Shown here in pieces: positions 59,351 through 64,000 of a stretch of DNA of 64,000 nucleotides. Location: NCBI RefSeq assembly GCF_003403095.1, contig NZ_CP031555.1, positions 3,474,001 through 3,538,000 on the forward strand, given 5' to 3'. Positions within the stretch are counted from its first letter, which is position 1. Each line of letters starts with the position of its first letter. A program made the translations under genes and the position numbers. The notes below the pieces were generated by a model. That model searched no databases, was not told where the DNA came from, and worked only from the letters and a program-made list of their open reading frames with translations. The stretch is from Thalassospira indica (GTDB lineage: Bacteria > Pseudomonadota > Alphaproteobacteria > Rhodospirillales > Thalassospiraceae).

Positions 59351-62300
59351 TTATGAACCAGGCTGGGCAACCGGGAAACGGGCCGGCGAGGTCAGGTTGG
59401 CCTTAAGCAGACTTTCCATATCGCTGGCACTGATCGGCTTGCTGAAATAGAAGCCCTGAACTTCATCGACACCTTCGGACGCGATATGTTCAAGCTGGGT
59501 TTCGGTTTCAATGCCTTCGACATTGACTGCCATACCAAAGGATCGCGCCAGGAATACGACCGCACGCACAATCGCAGCATTGCCATCGGAACTGTCGATA
59601 TCAATGATGAAGGACCGGTCGATCTTGATCTTGTCCACCGGGAAGCGTTTGAGATAGGCCAGTGACGAATACCCCGTCCCGAAATCATCAATCGCAATAC
59701 GAATGCCCTGATTTCGCAGGATACCGAGCGTGATGGCGGCTTCGCGCGGATTGTCCATCACCGCCCCTTCGGTCACCTCGAACTGCAACTGATGGGGATC
59801 AAGTTCAGTGCGCGAAAGCACTTCGCCGACACTTTCAATCAGGTCTTCGTGGCGGGCCAGTTCAAGCGGCGAAAGATTGACCGATATTGTCAATTGGCCA
59901 TAACCCGCATCGCGCCATGCCTTGGTCTGATGGCAGGCCCGGTTCAGTACCCATTTGCCAATATCGGCAATGATGCCCATGCGTTCAGCCACCGGGATAA
60001 AATCAACCGGGCTGACCTGCCCACGTGACGGGCTAAACCAGCGGACCAGTGCTTCCATGCCGATGATGCGATGTCCGACGATATCAATGATCGGCTGATA
60101 GAACAGCTCCAGCTCGTCATTTTCAATCGCGTGGCTCAGATCGCGTTCCATCGCCTTGCGTTCCTGAACCTCGACCTGAAGTTTCGGTTCAAAGAAGTGA
60201 TAGCGATTGCGCCCCTCGGCCTTGGAACAATAAAGCGCCAGATCGGCATTGCGCAGCAGGTCCTTTTCGTCGCGACCATCCTGCGGATACATGCAGATCC
60301 CGACCGAGGTCGATGCCTGCACTTCATTGCCATCAAGCATGAAACGTTCGGAAATGCGTTCGATCAGCCGCTGGGCGACAAAGGTCACTTCCTCGACCGA
60401 GCCGGGCTCGTGGATCAGAACTGCGAATTCATCACCGCCAAGACGCGCGACCACATCCTCGTTGCGCAGGCAAACCCGCATGCGTTCGCCAACCCCCTGC
60501 AAAAGAAGATCGCCAATCGGATGGCCAAGCGTGTCGTTAATGTCCTTGAAGTTATCAAGATCAAACATCATCAGGACAAAGTGGCAGCGTTCGCGTTTGC
60601 TGCGCGCAACTGCGGCTGCCAGGCGTTCCTGGAACAGGGTCCGGTTCGGAAGCCCGGTCAACCCGTCGTGATGAGCAAGGAACTGAATGCGGGCTTCGCT
60701 GCGTTTGCGATCGGTAATATCAGTGATCGATCCGTCAATCAGGGTCGGACGGCCCTTCTCATCGCGGACAAGACGGGCATTTTCCTCAACCCAGATGATT
60801 TTGCCGTCTTCACGGCGCATCTCGGTTTCAAATCCCTGTACAATCCCGTCGCGCAGCAGCCGGCCGATAAACCGCAACCGATTGACCGGGTTCAGATAAT
60901 GAAACGCCCAGTCATGCTCCTTGGCTATCAGGCTTTCGACCGCGTCATAGCCCAGAATGGATGCAAAGGCCGGGTTGGCCGACAGGATCGGGCCAAGTGG
61001 AATACTTTGAAACAGTCCTTCTGCCGAGTTTTCGAAAATGCCGCGGAATTTTTCCTCGGCATGGCGGAGTGCCCGTTCGACCGACAGTTTTTCGGTCACG
61101 TCCTGACCGATACAGATCACACCGGCAACATCGCCATCTTCGCCGAAATGCGCACGGGCATTCCACTGCAACAGGCGGGTTTCCCCATCCCGGCGTTTGA
61201 ATGACAGCACTTCATCCTTGATGATTTCGCCCGACAGCAACCGGCGCACCGCGGTGCGGACCCGCACGCGGTCGTCTTCAACCAGCAAAAAGTCAAAGAA
61301 GTTCTGACCTGCGGCCTCCATCCAGGAATACCCGAACGTCCATTCACATTCGCGGTTATATTCAAGAATACGCCCCTCGGCATCAAGGAACAGGATCACG
61401 CTGCCCGCGGTTTGCACCAGCGCGCGATAACGTTCCTGACGCCGACGCAGATCATATTCCGCCTGCCGGTTCTTGGTGATGTCGGTGATGGTAACGCTAT
61501 AGCCCAGCAGCATTCCGCCTTCGCCACGAATTTCGGTGGCATTGACCCGCACCCAGATCTGGCTACCATCGGCCCGGCGCATTTCAATATCGCGGGCCTG
61601 AACACCCTTGCCGGATGCAAGATCGCGACGCAGCTGAATGCGGTCGCTGTCACTGGCATAAAAGGTTTCGGGATGGCGAAAATAGGCCTGGGTCACTTCG
61701 CGCACGGAATCATAATTGAACAGTGACGCGGTTTCTTCGTTCACATTGGTAATCGTGCCTTCGGCATTCAGCTCGATAATACCGTGCACCGCATGTTCAA
61801 GGGCTCGGCGATAGCTTTCCTCGCGCGTGCGTTCCTGACCAAACAGCACCAGACAACCCGAATTTTCCAGCGTGATATATTGCCACTGGAAGAACCGCTG
61901 CCCGTAATGGACGGTGCGCGGGCTGTCGGTGTCAAATTGCGGACCTTCGTCACTGACCAGCGGGCGCTGGTCGCTTGGATGCATCAGATCAAGCGGAGAT
62001 GCCATGCCCATTTCAAGGGCAAGCTGCTCTGCCGCGCAATTGGTGCTGCGCAGGCGACCGTTGGTTTCCACCAGCAAAACCGGTTGCGGTGAAATCAGCG
62101 ATCCGATGCCCGATGAAACGGTGGCTTCAATGGTTGTAAAGCGGATATAGGTGCGCCGACCGATGCTCAGCTTCCAGCCGAACAACACACATGCAGAGTC
62201 CCGGAACCCGCATTCGATATAATGGTAGCCGCCAATATCAAGAAGCCGTCCGGAAAGTTCGGCAAGCGGTTTCGACAGACCTTCAACTGCGTCCGGAGAA

Positions 62301-62479
62301 ACCCATTCACCGACCTGGACACTCGCGTCATACGCTTCGCGCCATGCTGAATTTACGAGTAGTTGTCCTTCGTCTGGATCATATGCTCCAGACGGCAAAC
62401 ACAGATGGCTGATCAACGCCGTCATCGTACCGACGGAATCGATTGCGTTGATGTCTCCCATAGCGGCTTTATTCGTCAT
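59351..62479 (-). CDS. Multi-PAS diguanylate cyclase/phosphodiesterase
   Basis: About 1042 residues from ATG 62479 (MTNKAAMGD); no clear ribosome site, and ATG 62461 is possible. An N-terminal unassigned sensor region precedes a chain of PAS/PAC modules (about residues 230-610; VHGIIELNAEGTITNVNEET, GSVILFLDAEGRILEYNREC, NSAEGLFQSIPLGPILSANPAF). GGDEF is intact at 681-685 (RLGGDEFAVLI). EAL is intact near residue 810 (GMEALVRWFSP), with DDFGTGYSSLAYLKRFPVDKIKIDRSF. No membrane helix is obvious. It should set cyclic di-GMP in answer to redox or ligand signals. Confidence 0.9.
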   Translation of the reverse strand: MTNKAAMGDINAIDSVGTMTALISHLCLPSGAYDPDEGQLLVNSAWREAYDASVQVGEWVSPDAVEGLSKPLAELSGRLLDIGGYHYIECGFRDSACVLFGWKLSIGRRTYIRFTTIEATVSSGIGSLISPQPVLLVETNGRLRSTNCAAEQLALEMGMASPLDLMHPSDQRPLVSDEGPQFDTDSPRTVHYGQRFFQWQYITLENSGCLVLFGQERTREESYRRALEHAVHGIIELNAEGTITNVNEETASLFNYDSVREVTQAYFRHPETFYASDSDRIQLRRDLASGKGVQARDIEMRRADGSQIWVRVNATEIRGEGGMLLGYSVTITDITKNRQAEYDLRRRQERYRALVQTAGSVILFLDAEGRILEYNRECEWTFGYSWMEAAGQNFFDFLLVEDDRVRVRTAVRRLLSGEIIKDEVLSFKRRDGETRLLQWNARAHFGEDGDVAGVICIGQDVTEKLSVERALRHAEEKFRGIFENSAEGLFQSIPLGPILSANPAFASILGYDAVESLIAKEHDWAFHYLNPVNRLRFIGRLLRDGIVQGFETEMRREDGKIIWVEENARLVRDEKGRPTLIDGSITDITDRKRSEARIQFLAHHDGLTGLPNRTLFQERLAAAVARSKRERCHFVLMMFDLDNFKDINDTLGHPIGDLLLQGVGERMRVCLRNEDVVARLGGDEFAVLIHEPGSVEEVTFVAQRLIERISERFMLDGNEVQASTSVGICMYPQDGRDEKDLLRNADLALYCSKAEGRNRYHFFEPKLQVEVQERKAMERDLSHAIENDELELFYQPIIDIVGHRIIGMEALVRWFSPSRGQVSPVDFIPVAERMGIIADIGKWVLNRACHQTKAWRDAGYGQLTISVNLSPLELARHEDLIESVGEVLSRTELDPHQLQFEVTEGAVMDNPREAAITLGILRNQGIRIAIDDFGTGYSSLAYLKRFPVDKIKIDRSFIIDIDSSDGNAAIVRAVVFLARSFGMAVNVEGIETETQLEHIASEGVDEVQGFYFSKPISASDMESLLKANLTSPARFPVAQPGS

Positions 62480-62845
62480 GTTTGTTGTCGCTGCGCGACC
62501 ATAACTGCTACCCCATGCCGTGCAAAGCCAAATTTTCCCCGACGAGAGCCACCAACCCCAATCATTTTGCTTGTATTTTTGTAGCGGCTTCATTTTTTGT
62601 TCTTTTGGTCGCGCATGCCGCCTTTTTCACGGCTTTCAACGCCCGCGCAACCGGTGCCGACAGAATGAACGTGATTTCACTACGTAATCCTTAAAATCCT
62701 TGAAAATTCATCGGTTAACTGTTGCCCGTGGAAGTTTATCGGCATACCATCGCTCGGCTCGGTGGTTTTCACACTGTCCGGATCTCAACGTCAAAGTCCG
62801 GATAAAAGCGTTTCAGGGAACCATCCTCGATAAGGAGTAACCAAC

Positions 62846-63259
62846 GTGATTTCGCATCAGGACGCCTTGATCTACACAATGGTTATGGTATCGGCCGCCG
62901 ATAACGATATCACCGACGCCGAACTTTCCGCGATGGGCCGCCGGGTCCGTTATCTTCCGATTTTTGCCGGATTTGACAATGATGGCGTCACCAGTGTTGC
63001 GCGCGATTGTGCCAAACTGCTGGGCGAAGAAGACGGTATGGACCGCACGCTGGATATGATCCGCGATGCCCTGCCGCGCAAACTGCGCGAAACAGCGTAT
63101 GTCTTCGCCTGTGAAATCGTCCTGTCCGACAGCGAAATCAGCCAGGAAGAACTCCGCATTCTTGAATTGCTTCGCCACCGGCTTGATATTGACCGGTTGG
63201 TCGGATCGGCCATCGAACGCGCCATGGCAGCGCGCTATGTCCGGCCCGGTGATTTTTGA
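62846..63259 (+). CDS. TerB-like protein
   Basis: A 137-residue, all-helical acidic protein (GTG start, AAGGAG eight bases upstream). TerB/TerB-like pattern: ALIYTMVMVSAADNDITDAELSAMGRRV, and after the linker ETAYVFACEIVLSDSEISQEELRILELLRHRLDI. The two D-x-D-x-x-D/E loops (AADNDITDAE, LSDSEISQEE) are the metal-binding repeats of the family. Known members act in tellurite resistance and envelope stress. No other ter genes are adjacent. Confidence 0.85.
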   Translation: MISHQDALIYTMVMVSAADNDITDAELSAMGRRVRYLPIFAGFDNDGVTSVARDCAKLLGEEDGMDRTLDMIRDALPRKLRETAYVFACEIVLSDSEISQEELRILELLRHRLDIDRLVGSAIERAMAARYVRPGDF

Positions 63260-63533
63260 TGTTTCCAACGACGGCCGCGGCACCTTGCCAGTACGGCCTC
63301 GTTGAATGAAAAACGGTTAATTCAGCATTCCAACTTTGTGTTGGGCCTGTCTGATCGAATTTGTGGAACCCAAAGCGCATTTTGGGCGTTACGCCCTGAA
63401 ATTGCTGCTCTTGGTCATCCACAATGGGACAGGACCCAGCCAACAAAACTTTCCGGTTTCGGGCCAATGGGCGCGGACCGTTTTTGCGTCGCCAATTCAG
63501 ATATAGCTACCGTCACACAAAGGGATCGCCGTC

Positions 63534-64000
63534 ATGACCGCTCTTTCCGGGGAAAACATCGCCTTTATCGGACTTGGATTGATGGGGCGTCCGATGGCGC
63601 TCAATCTTGAAAAGGCCGGTGCAGTCCTGACCGTCAATACACGTAATCCCGAAACACTCAATGCCTTCGAAGACCTTGGCATTGCAACGGCCGGCACCCC
63701 GGCCGATGCCGCGGCCGAGGCCGACATCGTCATCATCTGTGTTGCCAACACGCCCGCACTTGAAAATGTGCTTCTGGGCGAAGAAGGCATTATTGATGGC
63801 CTCGAAGAAGGCACTATTGTCATCGACATGGGCACAACCTCGGTCGAAGCCACACGGCGCTTTGCCGATGTGGTCGAAGAAGCCGGCGGCACATGGATTG
63901 ATGCCCCGGTTTCCGGTGGCACCCACGGGGCTGAGAACGGCACCCTTTCCATCATGGTCGGTGCATCGCCCGAAGATTTCGAACGCGCCCATCGGGTGTT
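63534..64000 (+). CDS. 3-hydroxyisobutyrate dehydrogenase-family oxidoreductase (5' part)
   Basis: Incomplete: the frame is open at the window end, about 155 codons visible. It reads NIAFIGLGLMGRPMALNLEKAG (Rossmann GxGxxG, residues 8-29). Next are DIVIICVANTPALENVL, GLEEGTIVIDMGTTSVEATRRFADVVEEAG and WIDAPVSGGTHGAENGTLSIMVGASP, with the substrate-site DAPVSGG motif typical of beta-hydroxyacid dehydrogenases. NAD(P)-dependent reduction or oxidation of a 3-hydroxyacid such as 3-hydroxyisobutyrate or tartronate semialdehyde. AAGGGA lies upstream of ATG 63534. Confidence 0.9.
   Translation, partial: MTALSGENIAFIGLGLMGRPMALNLEKAGAVLTVNTRNPETLNAFEDLGIATAGTPADAAAEADIVIICVANTPALENVLLGEEGIIDGLEEGTIVIDMGTTSVEATRRFADVVEEAGGTWIDAPVSGGTHGAENGTLSIMVGASPEDFERAHRV

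Overview
The window looks like a chromosomal segment of a free-living alphaproteobacterium of the Rhodospirillales type, with Thalassospira as my best guess. This is inferred from the roughly 55-60% GC, class I lysyl-tRNA synthetase, MASE1/CHASE and GGDEF-EAL signalling proteins, a 2-Cys OhrR/Ohr locus, and protein style. No rRNA, tRNA or CRISPR array was seen.

Positions 1 to about 20.1 kb (possibly to 21.6 kb) are a prophage or prophage remnant, with almost every gene on the minus strand. Read from right to left it follows the late-gene order of T7-like podoviruses: two entry genes (a possible permuted papain-fold hydrolase and an unknown), a small connector-associated protein, portal, Bbp19-like protein, scaffold, major capsid, three small fibre/collar proteins, tail tubular A, tail tubular B, an internal virion-like protein, two tail fibres, small and large terminase, then a lysis cassette (membrane/coiled-coil protein, SleB-type hydrolase, 3TM holin). 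Integrase, polymerase and early genes are not in the window and probably lie to the left. Cargo genes (morons), several with their own terminators, interrupt the operon: a small secreted Cys protein, a small periplasmic protein, a DoxX-family membrane protein behind a SoxR-like operator, and a 42-residue membrane protein on the opposite strand. At the left end a decayed copy of the holin 3' end lies between an excisionase/antitoxin-like gene and a tcmP gene. An S24-family repressor at 21.0 kb, preceded by two perfect palindromes, is either the phage repressor or a host gene.

From 21.7 to 41.8 kb the gene content is chromosomal. It includes a MASE1-CHASE hybrid histidine kinase, inositol monophosphatase, a branched-chain aminotransferase, a DUF4136 lipoprotein, a TetR regulator with a near-perfect operator facing a DUF2157-like membrane protein, proline dehydrogenase, LysK, a two-gene module of HisKA_2 kinase and REC-PAS-GGDEF-EAL protein, a chemoreceptor, MAPEG and DUF1801 proteins, and an ohrR / secreted esterase / ohr peroxide-defence locus sharing an operator region.

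From 41.8 to 44.1 kb a two-gene, lower-GC island encodes a probable cytoplasmic five-bladed beta-propeller glycan-active protein and a helical partner with a Pro/Ser-rich tail. It is the least explained part of the window. From 44.2 kb to the end genes are again ordinary: YqaA/DedA-like protein, LysE exporter with AraC regulator, DinG/Rad3-like helicase, GT1 glycosyltransferase, two DUF2946 paralogues (one beside a PepSY iron-reductase-like protein), an HdeD/P1B-ATPase operon, a LysR/EamA divergent pair, a Crp/Fnr regulator, a large PAS-GGDEF-EAL protein, a TerB-like protein, and the 5' part of a 3-hydroxyisobutyrate dehydrogenase-family gene cut off by the window end.
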